NCBI GenBank assembly: GCA_012521105.1
Contig: JAAYNA010000084.1
Location: forward strand, 1-64,000
From: Clostridiaceae bacterium
GTDB lineage: Bacteria > Bacillota > Clostridia > DSM-8532
DNA length: 64,000 nucleotides
Reading direction: 5' to 3'
The translations under genes and the position numbers were made by a program. The notes under the pieces were generated by a model. The model saw nothing but the letters and a program-made list of their open reading frames with translations, did no database searches and was not told the DNA's origin. Positions 45,995 to 54,546 of the stretch are shown here, one piece after another (the stretch's first letter is position 1; the number at the start of each line of letters is the position of its first letter).

Positions 45995-47767
45995 ATGAAT
46001 GTCCCGTTAGTTTTTGTTGCATTTATTGTTTCTTTATTGACTATTTATATGATGAACCGTTTTGTAAAAAGGCCTGGTTTAGGTTCGGTTTTTGTATTAC
46101 TGGCACAGTTTCTTTCGGCAACGGTAATTACATTCTCTCTTTTTGAAGATGTTTTAACAACTCCTGAAGTTGAGCTTTCTATAATCATTGGAGGTGTTTT
46201 TTTACCATCTGCAATTGTTATATATGATTATGTTAAAATGATTCGAAAAGTAAAAGAACAGGGTATCAATATTCGTATTATTGAGCCCAAAGCCAGAAAC
46301 AACGCTCATGAGTTAAAATTTTCATATTTTACAGAAAATGTCGAACTCTATAAGGGGGAACTTGATGCACTTACTGTTTTTAAATCTTTGAATATACAGG
46401 ACAAGGATATATCCAAAAACATAAAAAGACAATTAATACTTGCCCAAAAGTTAATCAGGCTTCAAAGGTATAATTCTGCTGCTATGCAGTACAGATTTCT
46501 CCTTTCTGTTTTTCCCAAATCTATTTTGGTAGCATATAATGCAGGATATCTGAACTGCTTTGTTGGAAAATACCGGGAGGCATATAAAATATTAGACAGG
46601 GCAAGAGAATTACTTAAACAGGAACAGAAAAACCACACCGAAAATAAAGAAATTTTGCCAGATCAGCTTGAAGCCATGATTCAGTTTAACCTCGGATATG
46701 CGCTTTACAATTCAGGCAGGTTTGAGCAATCCATTAAGTGCTTTGAAAAAGTTACAGATATTAACCCCGACCTGACAGTTGCATACAAGAATATTGCCAG
46801 GGCTTATCTGGCAATCAATATGGAAGATAAAGCCATTGAATATCTGGAAAAAGGACGTCTTGATTTAAGAGACAGCTTATTACGCATTGTTTTGGGAAGT
46901 ATTTACTACAAAAATGGCGAAACCCGAAAAGCTCTCGAGGTATTAGACGAAATTGTTGCATCTGAAACAAAACAGATTGATGCGTTAAAGTACAAAGGAA
47001 AAGCCGCTTTAAAAGAAAAAATATTCGACAAGGCTGAGGAATGCTTTGAAAAACTAATAGAACTAGAGCCTTCCGAACCTTTGAATTATTACCACCTGGC
47101 ACTGTCGCAGCGTGAATTAAAGCGCGATAAAGAAGCATTAAAAACATATGAAAGAGGTATATCTGTTATTTCAGATAACAGCATGTTGTTTTATAACGCT
47201 GCAACCCTGCTTGATGAAATGGGTGATAAGGAACGGGCGGTGCATTACCTGTATAAGTCCTTAGAAGGTGATGAACTGCTGGAAGATGCATACAATTACC
47301 TTGGTGTGTTATTGGGTCAACTGGGACGGTACCGCGAAGCCGTTCAGGTATTTGACAGGGGCATTAAAGTTTTTGAGAGCTCTTACCGGCTTTACTTCAA
47401 CCGTGGAATTGTACTGGAGATGTCAAGACGGCTCGAGGACGCTGCGCTTTCCTTTGCAAAGGCCTATGAACTGAATCAGCAGGATCAGGTACTAATATAC
47501 AATTATGCTGCTGTTCTTATAAAGCTCCGCCGGTATACAGAAGCCATGCAAATATACAAAACCTCTCTTACAAATTATCCTGAAGATGCCGAGCTTTATT
47601 ATGGTATGTCCAAAGTATATGCCCAGATGGGAGAGAAGGACCTTGCAGTGGATCTTCTAAGAAAAGTACTTGAAAGTGATCCTTCATACAAATCCAAAAT
47701 AACAAGAGATACCAGCTTTAAAACATTATGCAAACATGAAGGATATAAATCCCTGATAGCATCATAA
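45995..47767 (+). CDS. TPR-repeat membrane protein
   Basis: 590-aa protein of unknown function. Three hydrophobic segments at the N terminus (about residues 3-20, 29-50, 59-78) anchor it; the rest, from about residue 110, is a chain of roughly ten tetratricopeptide repeats, seen in segments such as FNLGYALYNSGRFEQSIKCF near 235 and YNYLGVLLGQLGRYREAVQV near 432. The TPR part probably lies in the cytoplasm and holds partner proteins. GGAGGATAAG precedes the ATG. It follows ftsK by 46 bases and may be cotranscribed with it; a terminator follows. Confidence 0.85.
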   Translation: MNVPLVFVAFIVSLLTIYMMNRFVKRPGLGSVFVLLAQFLSATVITFSLFEDVLTTPEVELSIIIGGVFLPSAIVIYDYVKMIRKVKEQGINIRIIEPKARNNAHELKFSYFTENVELYKGELDALTVFKSLNIQDKDISKNIKRQLILAQKLIRLQRYNSAAMQYRFLLSVFPKSILVAYNAGYLNCFVGKYREAYKILDRARELLKQEQKNHTENKEILPDQLEAMIQFNLGYALYNSGRFEQSIKCFEKVTDINPDLTVAYKNIARAYLAINMEDKAIEYLEKGRLDLRDSLLRIVLGSIYYKNGETRKALEVLDEIVASETKQIDALKYKGKAALKEKIFDKAEECFEKLIELEPSEPLNYYHLALSQRELKRDKEALKTYERGISVISDNSMLFYNAATLLDEMGDKERAVHYLYKSLEGDELLEDAYNYLGVLLGQLGRYREAVQVFDRGIKVFESSYRLYFNRGIVLEMSRRLEDAALSFAKAYELNQQDQVLIYNYAAVLIKLRRYTEAMQIYKTSLTNYPEDAELYYGMSKVYAQMGEKDLAVDLLRKVLESDPSYKSKITRDTSFKTLCKHEGYKSLIAS

Positions 47768-47789
47768 AGTGAACCGCGATGTATAAAAC

Positions 47790-47817
47790 ACATGACTGGA
47801 TTTAGTCGTGTTTTTTT
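47790..47817 (+). terminator. Intrinsic terminator after the TPR gene
   Basis: ACATGACT (47790-47797) pairs with AGTCGTGT (47804-47811, one G-T pair), loop GGATTT, followed by a T run to 47817. Confidence 0.75.
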
Positions 47818-47896
47818 CTGTGTTATCCTGGTTCGGGAGAAAAACACGGAAAAAGAATGTCACTGCGGTATAGCTGTATATACAGGAGTTTCTGTT

Positions 47897-47956
47897 ATGA
47901 CTCTTAGTTATGCAAAGAAACTGGGTGATATAGGTGAATATGAAAGATTTATCTGA
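47897..47956 (+). CDS. Possible 19-aa leader peptide overlapping hsdR
   Basis: ATG at 47897 with AGGAG (47884-47888) eight bases upstream opens a frame MTLSYAKKLGDIGEYERFI ending in TGA at 47954-47956, inside the start of hsdR in another frame. The arrangement could couple or limit hsdR translation. It might equally be gene debris with a chance binding site. Confidence 0.35.
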   Translation: MTLSYAKKLGDIGEYERFI

Positions 47957-50309
47957 AAGGGATATATGCTCTAAGTATATTACACCCTCTTTAATAAACG
48001 CAGGATGGAATTTAGAGAGACAGATTAGAGAAGAAGTGTCCTTTACTGATGGAAGAATTATTGTTAGAAAAAAATTAGTTACTAGAGGGAAAAGGAAAAG
48101 AGCCGACTATATACTGTATTATAAGTCAAATCTACCTCTTGCTATCATAGAAGTAAAAGATAATAAGCATCCGATAGGGGCTGGCATGCAACAGGCATTG
48201 AATTATGCAGAAATACTGGATATTCCCTTCGTATTTTCAAGTAATGGAGATGCTTTTTTGGAACATGATAGAACTATTCAGGAAGGCAAAAAAGAAAGGG
48301 AAATACCTCTAAACCGGTTCCCCTCTCCTGAAGAACTATGGAATAGGTATAAAAAGGCCAAAGGAATTCACGGGAAAGAAGAGGAAATTGTTACACAGGA
48401 ATATTATTATGAACTAGATGGGAAAACTCCAAGATATTATCAGCGCATTGCAATAAACCGAACAGTAGAAGCAATAGCAAAGGGACAAAACCGAATCCTG
48501 CTAGTGATGGCAACGGGAACGGGAAAAACATATACAGCCTTCCAAATTATTTATAGACTTTGGAAGTCCAGGACCAAAAAGAGAGTCCTTTTTTTAGCTG
48601 ACAGGAATATATTGGTAGATCAGACCATGGCAAATGATTTTATATATTTTGGGGATAAAATGACTAAAATCACCAATAGAAAAATAGATAAAGCCCATGA
48701 AATATATCTGGCTTTATATCAGGGAATTTCGGGTGCGGAAGAGTTCAAAAATGTATATAAGAAGTTTTCGCAAGACTTTTTTGATTTGGTTATTATTGAT
48801 GAATGCCATAGAGGAAGCGCAAAAGAAGATTCTGCCTGGAGAGAGATATTGGAATACTTTCATCCTGCCACTCAAATAGGTCTTACAGCCACTCCAAAAG
48901 AAACGACAGATGTATCAAACATAGAATACTTCGGTGAGCCTATTTATACCTATTCGTTGAAACAGGGAATTGAAGATGGTTTTCTTGCTCCATACAAAGT
49001 TATTAGAGTGTTGCTGGATAGAGACGTAGAAGGGTACAGGCCTGAAAAAGGGAAAAGGGACAGATACGGCTATGAAATTGAAGATAGGGAGTATAATATA
49101 AAGGACTATGATAAAAACTTGGTCCTAGAAAACCGAACAGAAATGGTTGCTAAAAAGGTATCGGACTATCTGAAGAAAAACAATTCAAGGTTTGCAAAAT
49201 CCATATTCTTTTGTGTAGATATAGAACATGCTGAAAGAATGAGACAGGCACTGGTAAATGAAAATGCAGACTTAGTAGCAGAGAGTCCCAAATATGTCAT
49301 GAGAATCACAGGAGATAACGAAGAAGGCAAGGCTGAACTGGATAATTTTATAGACCCTGCAAGTAAATACCCTGTTTTGGTTACGACCAGCAAGTTAATG
49401 ACCACAGGAGTAGATGCTCAAACTTGCCAGTTTATCATTTTGGATGCTAATATAAACAGCATGATTGAGTTTAAACAAATTATAGGCAGAGGTACAAGGA
49501 TTAGGGAGGATTATGGGAAACAGTATTTTACTATCATTGACTTCCGAGGGGTTACAAAGTTATTTGCAGACCCGGACTTTGATGGCGACCCTGTAATCGT
49601 TAAAACCACTGATGGGGATATTCCGATTGAAGAAGAGGAAGAGATTGAAGGTGGAGAAGGGGAATTGGACGGCGAACATGAGCATGAAGAAGGTGACGTA
49701 GAAAAGTTTCCTCCTGAAATTATAGATGGCGGGGATGTTAATAAATCTCCGGTTAAGTATTATGTAAATGATGTCCCTGTAAAGGTTATACATGAGAGGG
49801 TTTATTACTATGACAAGGATGGCAGGCTGATTACCGAAACTCTAGAGGCTTATACAAAGAAAAATATTAAGAACGAATTTAAAACCCTTGATGATTTCCT
49901 GACAAAATGGAAGGGAGCAGATAGAAAGGAAACCATCATAAAAGAGTTAGAAGAACGAGGTGTACTTTTTGAAGAATTGAAGGATGAAGTAGGAAAAGAT
50001 TTAGACCCCTTCGATTTAATTTGTCACGTAGCCTTTGACATGCCTCCTCTCACAAGAAAAGAGCGGGCTGATAATGTTAAGAAGAGAAATTACTTCACAA
50101 AGTATGGCGAAAGTGCAAGAGAGGTTTTAGAAGCACTCCTTGACAAGTATGCCGACGAGGGAATAGAAAACCTTGAAAACATGGAAATACTTAAAGTTCC
50201 TGATTTCAAAAAGTTTGGTTCCCCTATCGAGATAGTCAGAAGATTTGGTGGCAAGAAAAAATACCTGGAAGCAATCAAAGAACTTCAAAAGGAAATATAT
50301 ACTGCATAA
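47934..50309 (+). CDS. hsdR: Type I restriction enzyme R subunit
   Basis: Restriction and translocation subunit of a type I system. The 791-aa protein has an N-terminal PD-(D/E)xK nuclease (RADYILYYKSNLPLAIIEVK, with IIEVK as the ExK motif, then QALNY as the Q-x3-Y motif, residues about 40-90), a superfamily 2 helicase (Walker A MATGTGKT near 195, DECH box IIDECHRGS near 288, GLTATPK near 318, motif VI IIGRGTRIRED near 520), a strongly acidic linker (about 565-595) and an EcoEI-type C-terminal domain. GTG at 47934 has GGGTGA five bases upstream; ATG at 47940 is an alternative. First gene of hsdR-hsdM-hsdS. Confidence 0.95.
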   Translation: MNMKDLSERDICSKYITPSLINAGWNLERQIREEVSFTDGRIIVRKKLVTRGKRKRADYILYYKSNLPLAIIEVKDNKHPIGAGMQQALNYAEILDIPFVFSSNGDAFLEHDRTIQEGKKEREIPLNRFPSPEELWNRYKKAKGIHGKEEEIVTQEYYYELDGKTPRYYQRIAINRTVEAIAKGQNRILLVMATGTGKTYTAFQIIYRLWKSRTKKRVLFLADRNILVDQTMANDFIYFGDKMTKITNRKIDKAHEIYLALYQGISGAEEFKNVYKKFSQDFFDLVIIDECHRGSAKEDSAWREILEYFHPATQIGLTATPKETTDVSNIEYFGEPIYTYSLKQGIEDGFLAPYKVIRVLLDRDVEGYRPEKGKRDRYGYEIEDREYNIKDYDKNLVLENRTEMVAKKVSDYLKKNNSRFAKSIFFCVDIEHAERMRQALVNENADLVAESPKYVMRITGDNEEGKAELDNFIDPASKYPVLVTTSKLMTTGVDAQTCQFIILDANINSMIEFKQIIGRGTRIREDYGKQYFTIIDFRGVTKLFADPDFDGDPVIVKTTDGDIPIEEEEEIEGGEGELDGEHEHEEGDVEKFPPEIIDGGDVNKSPVKYYVNDVPVKVIHERVYYYDKDGRLITETLEAYTKKNIKNEFKTLDDFLTKWKGADRKETIIKELEERGVLFEELKDEVGKDLDPFDLICHVAFDMPPLTRKERADNVKKRNYFTKYGESAREVLEALLDKYADEGIENLENMEILKVPDFKKFGSPIEIVRRFGGKKKYLEAIKELQKEIYTA

Positions 50310-50328
50310 CTAGGAAGGAGATGTAAAA

Positions 50329-51768
50329 ATGTCGATATCCGCAACGATTAAAACGGTTCAGGATATAATGCGTCAAGACGCGGGTGTAGACGGAGATGCA
50401 CAAAGGATATCACAACTTGTTTGGATGATCTTTTTAAAAGTGTTTGATGCAAAAGAAGAAGAATGGGAACTGATTGATGATAATTACACTCCAATTATCC
50501 CTGAAGGATTACGCTGGAGAGATTGGGCTGCAGATGATGAAGGTATTACAGGCGATGAACTGTTAGATTTTGTAAACAATAAGCTTTTTAAAGAGTTAAA
50601 AGAAATGGAACTGGACGAAAACAGCAGTCCCAAGGCCTTTATTGTAAAAGCTGTTTTTGAGGATTCTTATAATTATATGAAGTCCGGAACTTTAATGAGG
50701 CAGGTAATCAATAAGTTAAATGAAATAGATTTTACAACACAAAAAGATAGGCATTTATTTAACGATATTTATGAGAATATATTAAGAGATTTGCAAAGTG
50801 CGGGGAATGCTGGTGAATATTATACTCCAAGACCGGTAACCCAGTTCATGGTGGATATGGTTAATCCCCAATTGGGGGAAAAAGTTTTGGACTTTGCCTG
50901 CGGGACAGGTGGATTTTTAGTATGCGCCTTAGAGCACTTGAAGAAACAGGTGAAGAATATAGAGGATGAGAAAACATTACAGGAAACCATACTGGGCATT
51001 GAAAAAAAACCCTTACCATACATGCTGGCAGTAACCAATTTGATTTTGCATGATATAGATAGTCCAAAGATAAGGCATGATAATTCTCTGGCTCGGAATG
51101 TAAGGGATTACAAACCAATAGATAAAGTCGATATTATTGTTACCAATCCACCTTTTGGCGGTATTGAAGAAGATGGCATACAGGTTAACTTTCCACAACA
51201 ATTCCAAACAAAGGAGACAGCTGACCTTTTTCTGGTTCTTCTGATGTATTTATTAAAGGATACGGGAAGAGCGGCAATTGTACTGCCTGATGGATTCCTT
51301 TTTGGTGAGGGAGTAAAGACTGTTATAAAAGAGAAGTTACTTGAGGAATTCAATCTTCATACAATAGTAAGACTGCCTAATGGTGTATTTGCTCCTTATA
51401 CAGGAATTAATACCAATCTTTTATTCCTTGAAAAGGGAAAGGCCACAAAGGAGATTTGGTATTTTGAACATCCCCTTCCCAAGGGATATAAAAACTACAC
51501 AAAAACAAAACCTGTCAGAACAGAAGAATTTGAACTTGAAAAGCAGTGGTGGAACAACAGGATAGAGAATGAATATGCCTGGAAGGTTAGTATAGAGGAG
51601 ATAAAGAGAAGAAATTACAATCTGGATATAAAAAATCCAAATAACAATAAAAGGAATGAACTGGAATCAAGTGAAAAGATAATAGAAAAATTAGATATTA
51701 ATTTTAAAAGATTAAATTTAATTCTTAATGATATTAAGAATTCACTTTCTGATAAAGGGGTGAATTAA
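50329..51768 (+). CDS. hsdM: Type I restriction-modification DNA methyltransferase, M subunit
   Basis: Adenine-N6 methyltransferase subunit, needed for both modification and restriction. The 479-aa protein has an N-terminal helical HsdM_N domain (residues 1-150), the SAM motif VLDFACGTGGFLV near 185-197 and the catalytic motif IV TNPPFGG near 268. The entry YYTPRPVTQFMVDMV is typical of the family. AAGGAGAT precedes the ATG, 19 bases after hsdR. The stop codon lies 1 base before the hsdS start codon. Confidence 0.96.
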   Translation: MSISATIKTVQDIMRQDAGVDGDAQRISQLVWMIFLKVFDAKEEEWELIDDNYTPIIPEGLRWRDWAADDEGITGDELLDFVNNKLFKELKEMELDENSSPKAFIVKAVFEDSYNYMKSGTLMRQVINKLNEIDFTTQKDRHLFNDIYENILRDLQSAGNAGEYYTPRPVTQFMVDMVNPQLGEKVLDFACGTGGFLVCALEHLKKQVKNIEDEKTLQETILGIEKKPLPYMLAVTNLILHDIDSPKIRHDNSLARNVRDYKPIDKVDIIVTNPPFGGIEEDGIQVNFPQQFQTKETADLFLVLLMYLLKDTGRAAIVLPDGFLFGEGVKTVIKEKLLEEFNLHTIVRLPNGVFAPYTGINTNLLFLEKGKATKEIWYFEHPLPKGYKNYTKTKPVRTEEFELEKQWWNNRIENEYAWKVSIEEIKRRNYNLDIKNPNNNKRNELESSEKIIEKLDINFKRLNLILNDIKNSLSDKGVN

Positions 51769-51769
51769 A

Positions 51770-53071
51770 TTGGATAAATGGAATAATGTGTGTTTAGGCG
51801 AATTATTGATTGAGTCCAAGATACCATCTGATAATCCCGATCCTGATAAGAGAATAACTGTCAGATTAAATGTAGAAGGTGTTGAAAAAAGGCCATACAG
51901 GAAGGAAACAAAAGGTGCTACAAAATACTATATTAGAAAAGCCGGACAGTTTATATACGGTAAACAAAACCTTCACAAAGGAGCTTTTGGTATTATCCCG
52001 GAAGAATTGGATGGATTTGAGTCTACTATTGACTTGCCATCTTTTGATATTGATAAATCAAAGGTTTTACCCGAGTGGTTAATGCTAATATTGACAAAAG
52101 ATAATTTTTATAAGGAATTAGAGAGTATCGCAAGCGGAAGTGCCACAAAAAGAATACATCCTGAAAGATTGTTTCAGGTTAAAATCCCTCTGCCCGGTAT
52201 AAGTGAGCAAAAAGAAATTTTAAAAAAACATAATAAGTTCAAGGTCTATCATAGAGAAATTAGTAATATTATAAATGATTCGGAGGATTATATTAATAAA
52301 CTCCGCAAAAGTATCCTTCAGGAAGCTGTACAGGGAAAACTTGTGCCGCAGGATCCGAATGATGAGCCGGCAAGTGTTCTTTTAGAAAAAATAAAAGAGG
52401 AAAAAGAAAGGCTTATAAAAGAAGGTAAAATTAAGAAAGAAAAGCCATTGCCACCGATTACAGAAGTTGAAATTTCCCATGAAATACCAAAGGGTTGGGA
52501 ATGGGTGAGGCTGGGGGATATTGGCGATTGGGGAGCAGGAGCAACTCCACCAAGAAATGATCCCAGGTATTATAACGGTGAAATATTATGGTTAAAAACA
52601 GGTGAGTTAAATGATGGATATATAGATGATTCAGAAGAAAAAATCACCGAATTGGCATTGAAAGAGTGTTCGTTAAGATTAAACAAGCCCGGCGATGTTT
52701 TAATAGCAATGTATGGAGCCACAATAGGCAAACTTGGAATATTGAATGTAGAAGCAACTACCAACCAAGCCTGCTGTGGTTGTACTCCATTTTCACAAGT
52801 TTATAACAGGTATTTATTTTATTTATTGTTATCTCTGCGAAGAAAATTTAAAGAACAAGGTGCGGGTGGGGCGCAGCCTAATATATCAAAGCAAAAAATT
52901 ATAAATACTGTTGTACCTTTGCCCCCACTAAATGAACAAAAGCGTATTGCACAAAAAGTGGACCAATTAATGGAATTATGTGATGAGCTTGAAAAGAACA
53001 TTGAACAATCAAAACAGGACAGCGAACTGTTAATGCAATCTGTTTTGCAGGAAGCATTTAATGAAGATTAG
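51770..53071 (+). CDS. hsdS: Type I restriction-modification specificity subunit
   Basis: Recognises the bipartite DNA target for the type I enzyme. The 433-aa protein has two target recognition domains: the first in residues 1-150, followed by the central conserved helix region (LRKSILQEAVQGKLVPQDPN), and the second from KGWEWVRLGDIGDWGAGATP near 240 to about 385, followed by the distal helix (PLPPLNEQKRIAQKVDQLME to the end). Both half-repeats end in a QEA segment (ILQEAVQGK, VLQEAFNED). TTG start at 51770 with AAAGGGGTGA upstream. Its stop codon is the junction to a decayed cheB fragment. The DNA target cannot be told. Confidence 0.94.
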   Translation: MDKWNNVCLGELLIESKIPSDNPDPDKRITVRLNVEGVEKRPYRKETKGATKYYIRKAGQFIYGKQNLHKGAFGIIPEELDGFESTIDLPSFDIDKSKVLPEWLMLILTKDNFYKELESIASGSATKRIHPERLFQVKIPLPGISEQKEILKKHNKFKVYHREISNIINDSEDYINKLRKSILQEAVQGKLVPQDPNDEPASVLLEKIKEEKERLIKEGKIKKEKPLPPITEVEISHEIPKGWEWVRLGDIGDWGAGATPPRNDPRYYNGEILWLKTGELNDGYIDDSEEKITELALKECSLRLNKPGDVLIAMYGATIGKLGILNVEATTNQACCGCTPFSQVYNRYLFYLLLSLRRKFKEQGAGGAQPNISKQKIINTVVPLPPLNEQKRIAQKVDQLMELCDELEKNIEQSKQDSELLMQSVLQEAFNED

Positions 53072-53318
53072 CAATTTTCAAGGCTTTTTGCCGAAAGACT
53101 GAATATAACAACTAATCTCAATGTAAAAGAAACAGAGACCGGCGACTATGTTGAACAGGGAAGACATTTATAGCGCCCTGGGATAAACATTTGGGAATAA
53201 GGAAAGTATCGGGCAGGTATAAAGCAGAGTATTTTGAAGGAGATAAGGTAAGTGGCCATTGTCCATCAGTTGATATCCTGTTTGAATCGGTTGCTAACGA
53301 AGCAGGAAAGGACAGAAC
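53072..53318 (+). pseudogene. cheB: Decayed internal fragment of chemotaxis methylesterase cheB
   Basis: Starting one codon after the hsdS stop the sequence encodes QFSRLFAERLN, then LNVKETETGDYVEQGRHL, which matches the CheB methylesterase domain (FAERLN, VKEAEDGD-V-PG). At 53168-53173 the frame breaks at TTATAG; adding one A restores IAP and the second frame runs IAPWDKHLGIRKVSGRYK, then VSGHCPSVDILFESVANEAG. In intact CheB the PW is PG. The receiver domain, the active-site serine region and the C-terminal end with the catalytic aspartate are missing. This is a relic, probably left when the hsd genes arrived or when the region was deleted. Confidence 0.8.
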
Positions 53319-53467
53319 AGGTCAGTTTCATAGAACAGTTCACGGCTTTTTTGAAAGAGATTTCGGTCTATTCAACAGTGTTACTTGACAATTTCCACAA
53401 AAGACCATAAAATCAATTTCAGATAAATACAGAGATTCAAAGATTTTTACATTTAAGGAGAATAAGC
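53319..53467 (+). other. Remainder of the hsdS-folD gap, possible second fragment
   Basis: After the cheB similarity ends, a different frame reads VSFIEQFTAFLKEISVYSTV and ends LLDNFHKRP at a TAA near 53410. It looks like the end of a helical protein but has no start or binding site and I do not recognise it. The last part carries the folD ribosome binding site. Confidence 0.35.
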
Positions 53468-54316
53468 ATGAGTGCAGTTATATTAAGCGGACTTGAAATT
53501 TCTAATGATATAAGGAATAAATTAAAGAAAAAAGTTGAGAGTATGAAACAAAATGGTTTACATCCGGGGCTTGCAGTTATCCTTGTGGGCAATGATCCCG
53601 CTTCGCGTATTTATGTTAATAATAAGAAAAAGGCTTGTGAGGAAATAGGAATCCGATCCTTTGAGTATGTTCTTCATGAAGAAACATCCGAAGAAGATTT
53701 GATTCAGCTTGTGGAAACATTGAATGAGGACAAGTCTGTACATGGCATTCTTGTCCAGTTACCGCTGCCAAAGCATATTAATACCGATAATGTATTGCTG
53801 AAAATCTCACCCAATAAGGACGTAGATGCTTTTCATCCATTTAATGTAGGCAGAATTATGATTGGTGATTATTGCTTTTTGCCATGCACCCCTGCAGGGA
53901 TTATGGAAATTATACACCGGACAGGAATTGACTTACAGGGAAAGGAATGCGTGGTGGTGGGACGCAGTAATATAGTAGGAAAGCCAATGGCAATGCTTTT
54001 ATTGCACAGCAATGCCACTGTTACAATATGCCACTCAAAAACTGAAAACCTGAAGGATGTCTGCAGGCGTGCCGATGTTTTGATAGTTGCTGTTGGTAAA
54101 CCGAAGTTAATTAATGCTGAATATGTAAAAGACGGTGCGGTTGTTATTGATGTAGGAATGAACCGTCTTGAAAACCGAAAATTATGTGGTGACGTTGATT
54201 TTGAGAGTGTGCTGGAGAAAGCTTCTTATATAACTCCTGTTCCAGGGGGAGTTGGTCCAATGACCATAACAATGCTGATGAAAAACACGGTCATGTCTGC
54301 CGAACTCTCAAAATAG
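53468..54316 (+). CDS. folD: Bifunctional methylenetetrahydrofolate dehydrogenase/cyclohydrolase
   Basis: Interconverts 5,10-methylene-, 5,10-methenyl- and 10-formyltetrahydrofolate with NADP. The 282-aa protein has YVNNKKKACEEIGI near residue 50 with the catalytic lysine, VQLPLPKHI near 97, DVDAFHPFNVGR near 118, the NADP loop GRSNIVGKPMA near 162 and TPVPGGVGPMTITML near 257. Length is typical. AAGGAGAA precedes the ATG. Supplies one-carbon units together with the formyltetrahydrofolate cyclo-ligase at 19.9 kb. Confidence 0.97.
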   Translation: MSAVILSGLEISNDIRNKLKKKVESMKQNGLHPGLAVILVGNDPASRIYVNNKKKACEEIGIRSFEYVLHEETSEEDLIQLVETLNEDKSVHGILVQLPLPKHINTDNVLLKISPNKDVDAFHPFNVGRIMIGDYCFLPCTPAGIMEIIHRTGIDLQGKECVVVGRSNIVGKPMAMLLLHSNATVTICHSKTENLKDVCRRADVLIVAVGKPKLINAEYVKDGAVVIDVGMNRLENRKLCGDVDFESVLEKASYITPVPGGVGPMTITMLMKNTVMSAELSK

Positions 54317-54353
54317 TTAAATATTCATCATTTTGAAATTGGGTGGCTGTTTC

Positions 54354-54382
54354 TTGACACCTTTTTTAAATAAGTTTAAAAT
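54354..54382 (+). promoter_or_regulatory. Promoter of rny
   Basis: TTGACA (54354-54359), 17-base spacer, TAAAAT (54377-54382). Predicted start near 54389 leaves a leader of about 155 bases beginning with an AGTATG/CATACT inverted repeat. Confidence 0.8.
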
Positions 54383-54546
54383 ACTTATAGTATGGGCTTT
54401 TTTGTTCATACTGTGTTTAATTTTGCATTTGTTTGCTTATTAATCGAAAAAATCAAATCCAGGAAGAGAAAAAAGTATACTTGCATATTTTCTTATAACA
54501 GCGAAATATATTTAAAAAGAATTGCGTTGTTACAGGAGATAAGAAA

